64,000 bases of DNA from positions 1-64,000 of the forward strand of contig NZ_SSOB01000036.1 of assembly GCF_004801405.1 (NCBI RefSeq), given 5' to 3'. Positions 8,018-17,430 of the stretch are shown piece after piece; position 1 is the stretch's first letter; the number at the start of each line of letters is the position of its first letter. Position numbers and translations under genes: made by a program. The notes below the pieces were generated by a model, which saw nothing but the letters and a program-made list of their open reading frames with translations, made no database searches and had not been told where the DNA came from. This DNA comes from Cohnella fermenti (GTDB lineage: Bacteria; Bacillota; Bacilli; Paenibacillales; Paenibacillaceae).

Positions 8018-9197
8018 ATGTGCGGCACTCCTTCCTCGACTCGATGGCCTCTCCGAACGCCCCGGCAATCCGCACAGCGATCTTGTCCCACGTATAATGC
8101 CGCAGAACATGCTCTCGGCAAGCGTCTCGCTGCGGCGCTCTCTCCGTTCCGTTCAAGACCGCGGCCACCTTCCTCGCGATGGCCTCCGGGCTGCCGTCCG
8201 CGAACAGCAGCTCCGCGGACAACTTCTGCAGAATCTCCTTCGTCCCGCCGTACGGCGTTCCGAGCACCGGCGTTCCGCATGCCAGCGCCTCCGCCGTCAC
8301 GAGGCCGAACCCTTCGAGCGTAACCGTCGGCACGATCGCGAGATCGGCCGCCTGGTACCAAGACACAAGCTCCTCCGTGCCGACCCGGCCAAGCAGCCTT
8401 ACGTTTCCTTGCAGCCCCAAGCTCTCAATCAGCTCTTGCAGCTCCCCCCGCAAGGGACCGTCCCCGATAATGCCAAGCCGGATGGACGGAGTTTCCTGCG
8501 ACAGCCGAACCATCGCCCGAATCAGATGATCGATCCCCATCCGTCGGACCAGCCTTCTCGCGCAGACCAGCAGCCTCTCGCCGGGTCGGATGCCAAGCTG
8601 CGCCCGCAAGCTCCCGCGATTTGCCGCAGGCTTGAACCGTTCGGTATCGACGGCGCCCGGAATAACGTGAATCCGGCTCCCGGATACCCCGAATTCCTTG
8701 GAGAGCACATCTCGGAAGTAATCGCTCAGCACGATAAACGAGTCCGACCTGCGATAAATGGACTGCTCGAGCCTTCTCTTCATTCGGAGCTTAAGCAGCT
8801 TGGACAAGGAGCGCCCCTGCTCCTCGACCAGCGATTCCAGCGACCACGGCCCGTGAAAATGCGTCACGATAGGGACATGCCCGGGCAACGAATTCCTGCC
8901 AACCATGGCCGCATAGAGCGCGAAGTGAGGGTTGAATACGTCCGGCTCGCTCACGCGGCTTCGATTCATGACTCCTCGGTAGAAAGACCTCACTCGCTTC
9001 ATCGTCGTCAGCGCGGGGACCGCTTCCGCGATGTCCCGAACGTAGGGGGGCGCTCCGAGCGGCCTCCCTTCCCCGCTGATCAGCCCTTCGACGGAGTGGC
9101 CTTGTTCGACCATCGCTCTCAGGTAGTCGGCGAAGTATTGATTGAGTCCTCCCGGAATATGCTCGTGCCATTCCATGCCCGTCGCCAGAATCTTCAT
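7986..9197 (-). CDS. GT4 glycosyltransferase
   Basis: A 403-residue GT-B enzyme starting MKILATGMEWHEHIPGG, where the HIPGGLNQYF loop is the usual acceptor-side glycine motif. The donor half carries VCARRLVRRMG and the signature EGFGLVTAE. GAGGG lies six bases before the ATG at 9197. It sits nine bases behind the SDR gene, inside the EPS operon. Donor and acceptor cannot be read from sequence. Confidence 0.85.
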   Translation of the reverse strand: MKILATGMEWHEHIPGGLNQYFADYLRAMVEQGHSVEGLISGEGRPLGAPPYVRDIAEAVPALTTMKRVRSFYRGVMNRSRVSEPDVFNPHFALYAAMVGRNSLPGHVPIVTHFHGPWSLESLVEEQGRSLSKLLKLRMKRRLEQSIYRRSDSFIVLSDYFRDVLSKEFGVSGSRIHVIPGAVDTERFKPAANRGSLRAQLGIRPGERLLVCARRLVRRMGIDHLIRAMVRLSQETPSIRLGIIGDGPLRGELQELIESLGLQGNVRLLGRVGTEELVSWYQAADLAIVPTVTLEGFGLVTAEALACGTPVLGTPYGGTKEILQKLSAELLFADGSPEAIARKVAAVLNGTERAPQRDACREHVLRHYTWDKIAVRIAGAFGEAIESRKECRTYESGFKSSLL

Positions 9198-9205
9198 ACG
9201 ATCCC

Positions 9206-10231
9206 TCACAATCTCAGAATGCCTCCGTGAAGCTCGATGTCCTTGATAATTCGGTGCCACTTGGACAGCTCTTGGTACCACATCAGCGTGCTCGTCTGCA
9301 CACTTCGGGCAATTCTGCCCGTGAAGAGCGCATCGTAGATCTCGCGAACGCCGTCCGTCACCGTCCGGCTCGGCGCCCAGTTCAGCACCCGCGCGAGCTT
9401 GTCGCAATTCACCCGGTAGGAGCGGAAGTCCGCATCCCCGACCCACTCGATCTTCACTTCGCCCGGACAAGCGGCCGCAACCTCGGCCGCGAGCCTCCCG
9501 AGCTGATAGTTGTTCGCCTGCGAGCCGACATTGAAGATCTCGCCGTTCACGTTGTCCGAATCCGCCTTGAGCATAAGACACATCGCGGTCGCGGTGTCCT
9601 GGACGTGGACGAACGGCCTCCACTGGCGGCCGTCGCGGTTCAACGGCACGACTCCGTTCTCCCAGGCCCCGATCGTCATGGAATTCACCGCCAGATCGAA
9701 GCGCATCCGGGGCGAATATCCGTAGACCGTCGCTTGCCGGAGAATCACGACCGTGTAATCCCAATCGGCCAGCTCCAGCACTCCCTTCTCCGCCAGCTCG
9801 TTCGCTCTGGCATAGGTCGTCAAGGGATTGGTCGGGGACCGCTCATCCACGATCACTCCCTGCTCCTGGAAGCCGTACAAGCTGCAGGATGAAGGAAGAA
9901 TATAGCGCGCCGCCCCCGCGAGCTTCGCCAGCTTCGCCGTGTTTACCCGCGATAGGTAGTTGATCTCGTACGTCTCCTCCGCGAAGTATTCCCCGCTCGG
10001 ATCGTTGGAGATCGCCACCAGATCGATGACAGCGTCGACGTTCTCGAAGTGCGCGAGCGTCAGCCTCCTTGCATCTTCCCTTATCCTCTCCAGCTTCGGA
10101 TGCTCCGCCAGCGTATCCGCACCGAAGAAGAAGCGGTCGATCGCCTTCACCCGGTAGCCTTGCCGAAGAAGCATGGGAACCAGCACACTTCCGATATAAC
10201 CGCCGGCTCCCGTCACCAAGACCGTCTCCAT
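9206..10231 (-). CDS. NAD-dependent epimerase/dehydratase (extended SDR) with atypical active site
   Basis: A 341-residue extended short-chain dehydrogenase/reductase, presumably making or modifying a nucleotide sugar for the EPS. The NAD-binding motif GAGGYIGS is at the N-terminus, followed by SSCSLYG and the sugar-side motif RPFVHVQD. The expected YxxxK catalytic motif reads YARAN, with AAC (Asn) where Lys is expected. GGAG upstream supports the ATG at 10231 rather than the longer frame. Either another residue replaces the Lys, or the enzyme has lost or changed activity. Confidence 0.8.
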   Translation of the reverse strand: METVLVTGAGGYIGSVLVPMLLRQGYRVKAIDRFFFGADTLAEHPKLERIREDARRLTLAHFENVDAVIDLVAISNDPSGEYFAEETYEINYLSRVNTAKLAKLAGAARYILPSSCSLYGFQEQGVIVDERSPTNPLTTYARANELAEKGVLELADWDYTVVILRQATVYGYSPRMRFDLAVNSMTIGAWENGVVPLNRDGRQWRPFVHVQDTATAMCLMLKADSDNVNGEIFNVGSQANNYQLGRLAAEVAAACPGEVKIEWVGDADFRSYRVNCDKLARVLNWAPSRTVTDGVREIYDALFTGRIARSVQTSTLMWYQELSKWHRIIKDIELHGGILRL

Positions 10232-10290
10232 GTCCCATTCTCCGTTCCTTGTGCATATTGAATTTTCTCCGAACAACGCTCCTCAGCGGC

Positions 10291-11514
10291 TTACCCCGCC
10301 GCGACTCGTCCCCCGTCCTGCTTCTCGAGAATGAGCTTGACGATATATTCCGCGAACGGAAGCGAGCAGGTGAAGGCGGGCGATACCGAGTTAAGCACGT
10401 GGAGAGAACGGTCGTCCCCTTCCACGATAAAATCCTGCACGAGGGACATCGTCTTCTTGTTCAGCAATTGCGCTCGGATGCCCGGCCTCATGAACTCCCC
10501 GAACCCGTTCTTGTCCAGGTTGCGCACCAGCTTAAGCGATTCGTTGATGAAGCGATTCCTCATGTACTTCTTCACCTCTCCCAGCGCCAAGGACCGGAAG
10601 CGGAACGAGTTGGTCAGGAACAGCTTCGATTCGTAATAGAGAATGCCCGACAGTTCCGGCAGGCTCAGTCTCCGCAGCCCGTTGTAATTCTCTCGCCACA
10701 GGGCGGGAATCGCCGTCGGCCCGATCTTGATCGAGCCGTCGAACGTCTTCGTGAAGTGAACGCCCAGGAACGGGTTGTTCAAGTTGGGAACCGGATAAAT
10801 ATTGGTCCTGATATCCGTCTTGTTCTTCTTGTACTTCATATAGATTCCCTTGAAGGGAATGATCGTGTAATCGCCTCCGAAGCCGTATTGCTTGGCGATT
10901 GCGTCCGCGTACAATCCGGCCGAATTCACGAGGTACCGGGCCTCTATCGTGTCGTTGCCCGCATACACCGTACGATCCCGATGGCCCTTGAAGGGACAAG
11001 AGAACAGAATGTCGACCCCTTGCCGCACAATCTCGCGCTTAAGCGCGCGGCAGACTTCGATCGGATCGACGGTCGAGGTCGTCGGACAGAACAGCGCCTT
11101 CTCTACGGTGCGGGCATTCGGTTCTATCATGAACAGATGCTTCTCGTCGATCGGGATCAGCTCGACACCGTTGCGGTCCCCCCTCCGCTTCAATTCGTCC
11201 AGCCCGGCAAGCTCTTCCCCGCTCGTCGCGACGACGACCTTGCCGCACCGGTTGAGCTTAAGCCCGTTCTCCTCGCAATAGGCCGTCATCGCCAGATTGC
11301 CCTCGCGGGTGAACCTGGCCTTCAGGCTGTCGGCCGAATAATAGAACCCCGAATGCAGAACGCCGCTGTTCCTTCCGCTCGCATGAAGCGCGACCTCATC
11401 CTCCTTCTCGATAATCCCGACCGAGCAATCCGGCAGCCTCCGCTTCAGCTCTCGCGCGATCGTAAGGCCGATGATTCCCGCCCCGACGATCAGATAATCG
11501 TAATTTCTCGCCAT
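10291..11514 (-). CDS. LhgO-like FAD-dependent oxidoreductase
   Basis: A 407-residue member of the DAO/L-2-hydroxyglutarate oxidase family, which oxidises L-2-hydroxyglutarate with FAD. The dinucleotide motif VGAGIIGLTIARE is at the N-terminus, followed by the conserved HASGRNSGVLHSGFYY stretch and CPTTSTVDPIEV. GAGGGAG precedes the ATG. Its position inside the EPS operon, between an acyltransferase and an SDR gene, is unusual for a metabolite-repair enzyme. It may have been recruited to oxidise a sugar-acid or acyl decoration; this is inference, so no gene symbol is given. Confidence 0.7.
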   Translation of the reverse strand: MARNYDYLIVGAGIIGLTIARELKRRLPDCSVGIIEKEDEVALHASGRNSGVLHSGFYYSADSLKARFTREGNLAMTAYCEENGLKLNRCGKVVVATSGEELAGLDELKRRGDRNGVELIPIDEKHLFMIEPNARTVEKALFCPTTSTVDPIEVCRALKREIVRQGVDILFSCPFKGHRDRTVYAGNDTIEARYLVNSAGLYADAIAKQYGFGGDYTIIPFKGIYMKYKKNKTDIRTNIYPVPNLNNPFLGVHFTKTFDGSIKIGPTAIPALWRENYNGLRRLSLPELSGILYYESKLFLTNSFRFRSLALGEVKKYMRNRFINESLKLVRNLDKNGFGEFMRPGIRAQLLNKKTMSLVQDFIVEGDDRSLHVLNSVSPAFTCSLPFAEYIVKLILEKQDGGRVAAG

Positions 11515-11524
11515 GCTGGCTCCC

Positions 11525-12610
11525 TCACCCTTCCGCCGCCGGATTCACGGAACCTAGCTTGAGCTTTTTTTGCGCCGCGATCCGATGCTTTAACCGCTTC
11601 ATAATCGGCGCTTCGATCAGGGAATAGAACAGGCAGCCTCCGATCAATGCCCCCGCCGCGCAGGCCGTAACCATCGTTAAATTGCCAAGTTGGGCAAAGA
11701 GGTTCAGTCTGTTGAATACTTGATAGAGGAGATGGATGGCCAGCAGGTGTACGAGATAGATCGAATAGGAGGCATCCCCCAGATAAGCGAACAGCCTGTT
11801 AGGGGAAGATCTCGCGGAATCCGGCCACGCGCTGGCGGCAGCGACGAGCAAGAACGACGGAATCCCCCAGGCAAGAGCTCGCGGAATCGATTCGTGCAGC
11901 CAGTATTCATTCGCCCAGGAAGCGAAGAACAGGACGATTCCCAAGCCCAGCGCCCAATAAGCCGCCCTGGCACTCAGCTTGTCCCGGCGCAGCAGAACCG
12001 CGATGCCGCAGCCGGCCAGGAATTCCAGGTTGTGCGGGCTGAACAGATATTCGCTCCAGAGCCAGAAGCCGCGATCCTGGATGAACATCGAACCCGCCGA
12101 GAGCGCTCCCCAGCCGAGCGCAGCGCCGACCAGCAGCTTGGGATTGCGGTTCCGGATGAACAGCATACCGAACAGGACGTAGAAGAGCAGTTCGTGCCAC
12201 AGCGTCCAGGCGACCCTCAGAATCGGTTGATGGCTCTCCGGGATGAGGAACCACGATTGCACAATCTCCGACAGCTCGCGTTCGAAGCCGTCGCCGTAGC
12301 TCGGAACCGCGAAGTTGAATGCAATGACCGGAATCAACACAAGCCAGTAAACCGGATAGATTCGCGTGAACCTTCGCACGTAGTAGGAACCAAGCCGCTC
12401 GCGCACGCCGAAGTCCGAGTAATGGGTATAGCAAATGATAAAACCGCTGATGACGAAGAACAGATCGACTCCCATGTACCCGGAGAGAAAGACATTGTCG
12501 GCGAATCGGTATTGAAGCCGTTCGTTTAACGTAATGGTCACGTGCGTCAAGAGCACGAGAACGGCTGCCAATCCTCTCAGATATTGAATTCTGTGCAGCT
12601 TGCGCTTCAT
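11525..12610 (-). CDS. Acyltransferase family 3 (EPS O-acylation)
   Basis: A 361-residue polytopic membrane protein of the acyltransferase_3 family, which moves acetyl or succinyl groups onto glycans. It starts MKRKLHRIQYLRGLAAVLVL, has LTH in the first helix and about ten hydrophobic segments. AAAGGAGG lies six bases before ATG 12610; an ATG at 12613 forms an ATGA overlap with the previous stop and is the alternative start. It follows a second acyltransferase directly, so two distinct decorations are likely. Confidence 0.85.
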   Translation of the reverse strand: MKRKLHRIQYLRGLAAVLVLLTHVTITLNERLQYRFADNVFLSGYMGVDLFFVISGFIICYTHYSDFGVRERLGSYYVRRFTRIYPVYWLVLIPVIAFNFAVPSYGDGFERELSEIVQSWFLIPESHQPILRVAWTLWHELLFYVLFGMLFIRNRNPKLLVGAALGWGALSAGSMFIQDRGFWLWSEYLFSPHNLEFLAGCGIAVLLRRDKLSARAAYWALGLGIVLFFASWANEYWLHESIPRALAWGIPSFLLVAAASAWPDSARSSPNRLFAYLGDASYSIYLVHLLAIHLLYQVFNRLNLFAQLGNLTMVTACAAGALIGGCLFYSLIEAPIMKRLKHRIAAQKKLKLGSVNPAAEG

Positions 12611-13815
12611 CATACTCCTCCTTTGGGAGCGGCATCGTGTCTCCCCTGCTCCGGCTTGGTGCCCTGCGGCTTGCCCCCGGGACGGGGCCTGAGCTTGAAC
12701 AGCTTGGCTTTGATGCTTGGAAGGTACGCTTCGGTTACGCTCGCGACCAGCCAGGCGTAGAGGATAAGCCCCCCGGCGAGAGCGGCCCCGTAACCAAGAT
12801 GCAGGAGATCCGGCTGCCATGTCTGATAGCCGAACCCGTACGTGCAGAACAACAAGACGGGCCAGTGCGTTAAATAGAGGGAATAGGAGATTCGGGCCAG
12901 CCACCTGGAGAAGCCTTTGTCCCTTCGGAGCGGGGTGACGCGTTCATGGACGTTGTAGAAGATCAGGATGAAGTAGAGAAGGACGGCGAAGGCGAGACCG
13001 ACTCCGAAGTAAAGCGGGAACGACTCCAGCCTTCCCAACTGGTGATAGGGATCGCTCAGCTTGCCGATCAGCAGCGCTGCCGCAAGGATAAGGACGGAGC
13101 CCGCAAGCAGGAGAAGACGAATGCGCCTGCTCCTTACTTTAACCAGGGGGACGACCGCGAGCAGGCTTCCCAACAGCCATATCGCGAAGTAGGCGAGAAT
13201 GGTCATTCCGACGAAGTAGCCGATCGCTGCCGTCAGAACAAGATAAATGGCTTTCTTCCAGCGCGTGTTCGCGAAGACGATCTGAATCAGGCACGGGAAC
13301 AGCATGTAATACCAGAATTCGTAGCTGAGACTCCAGAGCGGGATGTTGCGTCCGAAGTTGTCCGCTTGAATCTGCTGCAGGAAGAAGAGGTTCCCCCAGA
13401 AGGTTCCCCAATCGAGGCTCCCGGCAAAAAATCCATCCGTACGGAAGAAGGCCATGCTCAGCGAGTCCCAGACATAGGTCAGCAGCAGCGCAGGCAGCAA
13501 TACGATCCATAGACGGATCAGGCGGCTGCTTAGGTAATGGAACCAGGACCAGCCGTTCGTCTGGATCGACCTGAGGATGCTTGAGGTGATCAAGTAGCCG
13601 CTGATGACGAAGAAGGCCGCCACGAGAAGGTACCCGAGGCTCGTGAACAAGTACAGCGCCTTGATCGCCGCGGCATCGCCCGCCGATTCGGAAGTGACGA
13701 ACAGTTGGGGCCGCAGATGGAAGATCATCACATAGACGGCCGCAAGTCCTCTCAGCAGATCAAAGTGTCGGGAAGCCGGACTGCCCGGCCGAAGCGTATT
13801 CAACGGAGTCGGCAT
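12610..13815 (-). CDS. Acyltransferase family 3 (EPS O-acylation)
   Basis: A 401-residue integral membrane acyltransferase, beginning with the family signature HFDLLRGLAAVYVMIFHL and ending in a basic cytoplasmic tail. GGAAGGAG lies nine bases before the ATG. It resembles the acyltransferase at 31714-32919 (shared LYLTHxPxL segment and LWSLSFEFWYY/LWSLSYEFWYY), suggesting paralogy. It is coupled to the following acyltransferase by a stop/start overlap and follows the polymerase gene by 20 bases. Confidence 0.85.
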   Translation of the reverse strand: MPTPLNTLRPGSPASRHFDLLRGLAAVYVMIFHLRPQLFVTSESAGDAAAIKALYLFTSLGYLLVAAFFVISGYLITSSILRSIQTNGWSWFHYLSSRLIRLWIVLLPALLLTYVWDSLSMAFFRTDGFFAGSLDWGTFWGNLFFLQQIQADNFGRNIPLWSLSYEFWYYMLFPCLIQIVFANTRWKKAIYLVLTAAIGYFVGMTILAYFAIWLLGSLLAVVPLVKVRSRRIRLLLLAGSVLILAAALLIGKLSDPYHQLGRLESFPLYFGVGLAFAVLLYFILIFYNVHERVTPLRRDKGFSRWLARISYSLYLTHWPVLLFCTYGFGYQTWQPDLLHLGYGAALAGGLILYAWLVASVTEAYLPSIKAKLFKLRPRPGGKPQGTKPEQGRHDAAPKGGV

Positions 13816-13835
13816 ACGCGTTCACTCCTTCCCGG

Positions 13836-15269
13836 TTACGGGGTCGATCTGCGAGCAAGCGGCGGAATGGCGCTGCTTCTGTCCAAATACCCGATTGCCA
13901 GCCACAGAACGGCGACGACCGCATAATGCCCGCCGGTCAACCACTGCCCCGCTTCCGAGACGAGCATTCCCATAATAATCAAGGGAATCATGCTGCCTCC
14001 GTTCGCTCTCGCTATGCCGAGGAACAGCGTTCGGAAGAAGACGAGCAGGTAGATCGCTCCGCCGAACAGTCCCGTGGCGATAAACTGATTGCTCCAGTCG
14101 ATCTCCGACGAGAGCGCCATCCCTCCGAACTTGCCGGAAGCGATCGTCGTGACGCCGAGGCCATAGCCCAGAGGGTTGCTGAAGCCTTCTTTGAAGCCTT
14201 TGAACATGTATTCGATGTGCCCCGGCAGGGTCGAATCCTCCCCCATCGGATCGGTTAATCCCGAGACGGAGTGGGTAATCAGGCCGTTGTCGTGGCCGAG
14301 CTTCTGCATGCTGAAGAAGAGAGCGACGAGAACGCCGACGGCGAACAGGGTCAAGAGCGCCTTGGAGCTGGTCTTCTTGGCGCACACAACCGTCATCAGG
14401 AAGAGCGCCGCCGTGCAGGTGACGATGGCGGAACGGGAAGACTCGATGAAGAGCGCCGTATACATGAGAATGACGCCGGACATGGCAACCAGCCGGATGC
14501 CGGCCGCCCCTCTCAGGAAGTAACCCCAGCCGATGACGATGGCGATGCTGAGGTAATGGGCATATTCGGCCGCGTTCGTGAAGAAGCCGATCGGACGAAC
14601 CATCGTGTACACCTGAAGAGCTACGTAGCCGGACAGCCGAATCCACTCTTCCTCGAAGGAGTAGAAGCCGAACCAATATTGCTTGTAGCCGTAGAGCGCC
14701 GCCAGCAGTCCGATAACGAAGACGATGCCGAACAGCATCCGAATCGCTTTATCGTTCAGATATTCCCGTCCGAGCAGCATCATCAGAATCGGCACAATGT
14801 AATAGATGATGCCCGACAAGCCGACGAACAGGCTTCCTTGCAACGGGTTGAACACCTGAATCAGATCGATGACGAGCATAACCCGCACCAGCTTGAACAG
14901 CTTCGTATCGTCTTCGATCGCTTCTCTCTGAATGTATTTTCTCGTCAGCCAGTTCAAGGAGAGCAGGAGCACGACGATAGGGCTGATCACCAGGAGCGTA
15001 TCCAGCGAGTTCCACCCGGCAACCGGAATCAAGGCGCGCCGGATAAAGCCGACGAAGGGAAGGAACACCATCAGAGACAGAAGCGCCGCCCTTGGACTCT
15101 TGATCTGGATCGCCGCGAAGACAACGACTACAGTCGCCGTTATCAGCAAGCGGACGCTTCCGGGGTGAAGGGCGACTCGTCCCAACAGCGCGCTGACGGC
15201 AAGAAGAGCGCCGATGATGATCCCCTGCTGGAGGAAGCGCTTGTTCAAGCGTCGGACGGCAATATTCAT
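13836..15269 (-). CDS. Wzy-like polysaccharide polymerase (O-antigen ligase family)
   Basis: A 477-residue membrane protein with about 11-12 hydrophobic helices and a large soluble loop (about residues 290-390), typical of Wzy/WaaL polymerases that join flipped repeat units outside the membrane. IESSRSAIV and the loop segment SNPLGYGLGV fit the family. GGAGG lies seven bases before ATG 15269, two bases after the stop of the preceding gene. The polymerase role follows from fold and context; Wzy sequences are poorly conserved. Confidence 0.75.
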   Translation of the reverse strand: MNIAVRRLNKRFLQQGIIIGALLAVSALLGRVALHPGSVRLLITATVVVVFAAIQIKSPRAALLSLMVFLPFVGFIRRALIPVAGWNSLDTLLVISPIVVLLLSLNWLTRKYIQREAIEDDTKLFKLVRVMLVIDLIQVFNPLQGSLFVGLSGIIYYIVPILMMLLGREYLNDKAIRMLFGIVFVIGLLAALYGYKQYWFGFYSFEEEWIRLSGYVALQVYTMVRPIGFFTNAAEYAHYLSIAIVIGWGYFLRGAAGIRLVAMSGVILMYTALFIESSRSAIVTCTAALFLMTVVCAKKTSSKALLTLFAVGVLVALFFSMQKLGHDNGLITHSVSGLTDPMGEDSTLPGHIEYMFKGFKEGFSNPLGYGLGVTTIASGKFGGMALSSEIDWSNQFIATGLFGGAIYLLVFFRTLFLGIARANGGSMIPLIIMGMLVSEAGQWLTGGHYAVVAVLWLAIGYLDRSSAIPPLARRSTP

Positions 15270-15271
15270 GG

Positions 15272-16450
15272 CTATTCCTCCTTCGTTTGTTCGGACACAA
15301 TGTCCCGAACGAACTCGCCGACGATGCGCACTTGCTTCTCCCGGTTGAACACATTCGACTCCCGCGGCACTTCGGCCCTCAGCCGCCGAAGCTCTTCCGG
15401 CTCCAACCGCCTCAGCCGCTCCCGCAACGATTCGATGTAGCGAGGCTCCCACGGCTTCAGTCCATTCAGCCGGAGCATCCCGCTCCCGCCAAGATCGTAA
15501 GCCATCGGCAGCTTGCCGGTGAGAATCGGCAAGCCCGCCGCCATATACTCGCTGATCTTCGTCGTATACCGGAAGCTTCCTACCTGGTCGACGCTCTGCG
15601 GCAAGCTCGCCAGATCCATGGCGGACAAGTACGCCGGCACTTCCTCCCGCGGCACTCGTCCGATCAATCGGATGTTGTCATGACCCTCGGCCAGCTTCGC
15701 AAGTCTCATCATGCCGCTGCCATCTCCTACGATGAGAGCCGTGATGTCCTTGCGCTCAAGCTCGCGGAGCGCCATCACCAATTCATAGCCGTAGCAGTAC
15801 CCCGCCCTGCCGTTCCAGTTCAGGGACCCGACGATGCCCACGACCAATTGCTCCTGCGGAATGCCGAGCCGTTCCCTGATGCGCTGCCTCGATTGCCTCC
15901 GCTCCGCTTCGCCGGGCACGAATGGCGCCCAGCCCGCCGCCGTCATGGCGAATCGGGTTCCATAGGACAGGGCGCGCCCGGTCAAATAAGGGGACCAGCC
16001 GATAAACCCGGTCGCTCTTCGATAGAGCAGCTTCTCATAGAGATGGAAGAGCGCACCAAGCAGCCGGTAATGGCTGGAGATGAACGGACCGACGGCATCC
16101 CCGCTGCTCACGATATAAGGAACTCTGGACAGCAAGCTTCCGAGCAGAAGCCCGAGCCCTCCCGCGATTCCGGTTCCTTCCATAACGACCGCGCTCGGGC
16201 GCTCGCGCCGCATCAATCGGGCGATTCGCCACACGTTGCCGAGCTTGCTCCCGCGATCGAAGGGAACCATTCGCGCGGGAAGGCCGGAGAGCAGCTCCCT
16301 CAACCGGTTCTCGTCGTCGCTGCCGCTCCCTTGGGTTGCGAAGCCGATCACTTCGCCTATCGCCTCGCCTATCACTTCGCCGAACGCTTCCTGCTTGGCT
16401 TCCGCACCGCGGTTGCCGTTATCAACGAGTGCCAACGGACTCATCTCCAT
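15272..16450 (-). CDS. GT4-like glycosyltransferase
   Basis: A 392-residue GT-B protein. The donor half has VGIVGSLNWNGR and GSFRYTTKISEYMAAGLPIL, lacking the usual E-x7-E but fitting a GT4 subgroup. The N-terminal Rossmann segment carries an in-frame repeat GEVIGEAIGEVIG (near residues 24-36). Start choice is ambiguous: ATG 16450, or ATG 16444, which makes an ATGA overlap with the previous stop. Operon context supports a role in EPS repeat-unit assembly. Confidence 0.75.
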   Translation of the reverse strand: MEMSPLALVDNGNRGAEAKQEAFGEVIGEAIGEVIGFATQGSGSDDENRLRELLSGLPARMVPFDRGSKLGNVWRIARLMRRERPSAVVMEGTGIAGGLGLLLGSLLSRVPYIVSSGDAVGPFISSHYRLLGALFHLYEKLLYRRATGFIGWSPYLTGRALSYGTRFAMTAAGWAPFVPGEAERRQSRQRIRERLGIPQEQLVVGIVGSLNWNGRAGYCYGYELVMALRELERKDITALIVGDGSGMMRLAKLAEGHDNIRLIGRVPREEVPAYLSAMDLASLPQSVDQVGSFRYTTKISEYMAAGLPILTGKLPMAYDLGGSGMLRLNGLKPWEPRYIESLRERLRRLEPEELRRLRAEVPRESNVFNREKQVRIVGEFVRDIVSEQTKEE

Positions 16451-17343
16451 GACCGGATTAAATTGCGCAACAATGGCCGCAGCACGGCCGGACGGCTCGC
16501 GATGGCCGCAAGCGACGGGCCGAGCTTGCGCTGCCGCAGCATCCGCTTGACATCCAGCTCCGTCAGAATAAGTCGCTTCTGCTTCGCATAGCGGCTCAGC
16601 GCTCTGACGGTCGTCCTATCGGCGGAGTAGCGATGCATCAGCTCCTCCGTCGAGCGGATCTGCGCTTGGACCGGCACGGCGACATCGGATGAGAGAGAAT
16701 TGTCGCGAATGCGATAATAATAGAGCGCCTGCTCGGTAATCCTCATGCTCGCGCCCTGGAGCAGACATTCCAGCACGAACCGGAAGTCTTCCCCGTAGCG
16801 AAGATCCTCCTTGTACGCGATTCCCCGCTTGCGAAGGAATTCCGCGGAGACCATCGGCTTCAGGTACCCGAAGTCGTCTTGTATCATCCGCTGCGCGTCG
16901 ACCCGCGCCCCGTCCGGCACCTCGCCGATCATCGGGACCCGCGTCTTCAGATACGTGCTCCAGGGCGAGGCTTCCCCATCCCTGATCAGGAAGAGGTCGT
17001 CGCAGACGATATCCGCCCGGAAGCGCTCCGCGAATTCGATCAGCCTCCTTAACCGATCGTGATGCCACCAATCGTCCGCGTCCAACACGGCGATCCATCG
17101 ACCTGCCGCCTTCCCGATTCCGTAATTCCGGCAGTAGGATGGCCCGCGATTGCCTTGGAGCGTGTAGAGACGCACCTGCGGATGATTCCATGCGGCGACG
17201 ATGCGGGACGTTCGGTCGGAGGAGCCGTCATCGATGACGAGAAGCTCCAGATCGGAATAGGACTGCGCAAGAACAGACTGAACGGCTTGCTCAATGTAGG
17301 CTTCCGCCTGATAAGCGGCCATGATGACCGATACGGTCGGCAT
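16441..17343 (-). CDS. GT2 glycosyltransferase
   Basis: A 300-residue GT-A enzyme starting MPTVSVIMAAYQAEAYIEQA, with the nucleotide-binding IDDGSSDRT and the metal-binding DADDWW. GGGGGAG lies seven bases upstream of ATG 17343. An in-frame start 135 bases further up would add a repetitive GREES-type peptide derived from an intergenic 15-bp tandem repeat and is rejected. It is expected to extend the lipid-linked EPS unit. Confidence 0.85.
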   Translation of the reverse strand: MPTVSVIMAAYQAEAYIEQAVQSVLAQSYSDLELLVIDDGSSDRTSRIVAAWNHPQVRLYTLQGNRGPSYCRNYGIGKAAGRWIAVLDADDWWHHDRLRRLIEFAERFRADIVCDDLFLIRDGEASPWSTYLKTRVPMIGEVPDGARVDAQRMIQDDFGYLKPMVSAEFLRKRGIAYKEDLRYGEDFRFVLECLLQGASMRITEQALYYYRIRDNSLSSDVAVPVQAQIRSTEELMHRYSADRTTVRALSRYAKQKRLILTELDVKRMLRQRKLGPSLAAIASRPAVLRPLLRNLIRSWR

Positions 17344-17370
17344 CCCGGCTCTCCCCCTTCTCCTCGTGGA

Positions 17371-17430
17371 TTCCTCTCTTCCTGATTCTTCTCTTCCTGA
17401 CTCTTCTCTCCCTAACTCTTCTCTCCCTAA
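17371..17430 (-). repeat. Four 15-bp tandem repeats
   Basis: Units at 17371, 17386, 17401 and 17416 share TCTC(T/C)TCCTRA-type sequence with an exact 15-base period. They fill the short gap between two GT2 genes, and the last unit covers the stop codon of the upstream gene. Confidence 0.8.
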
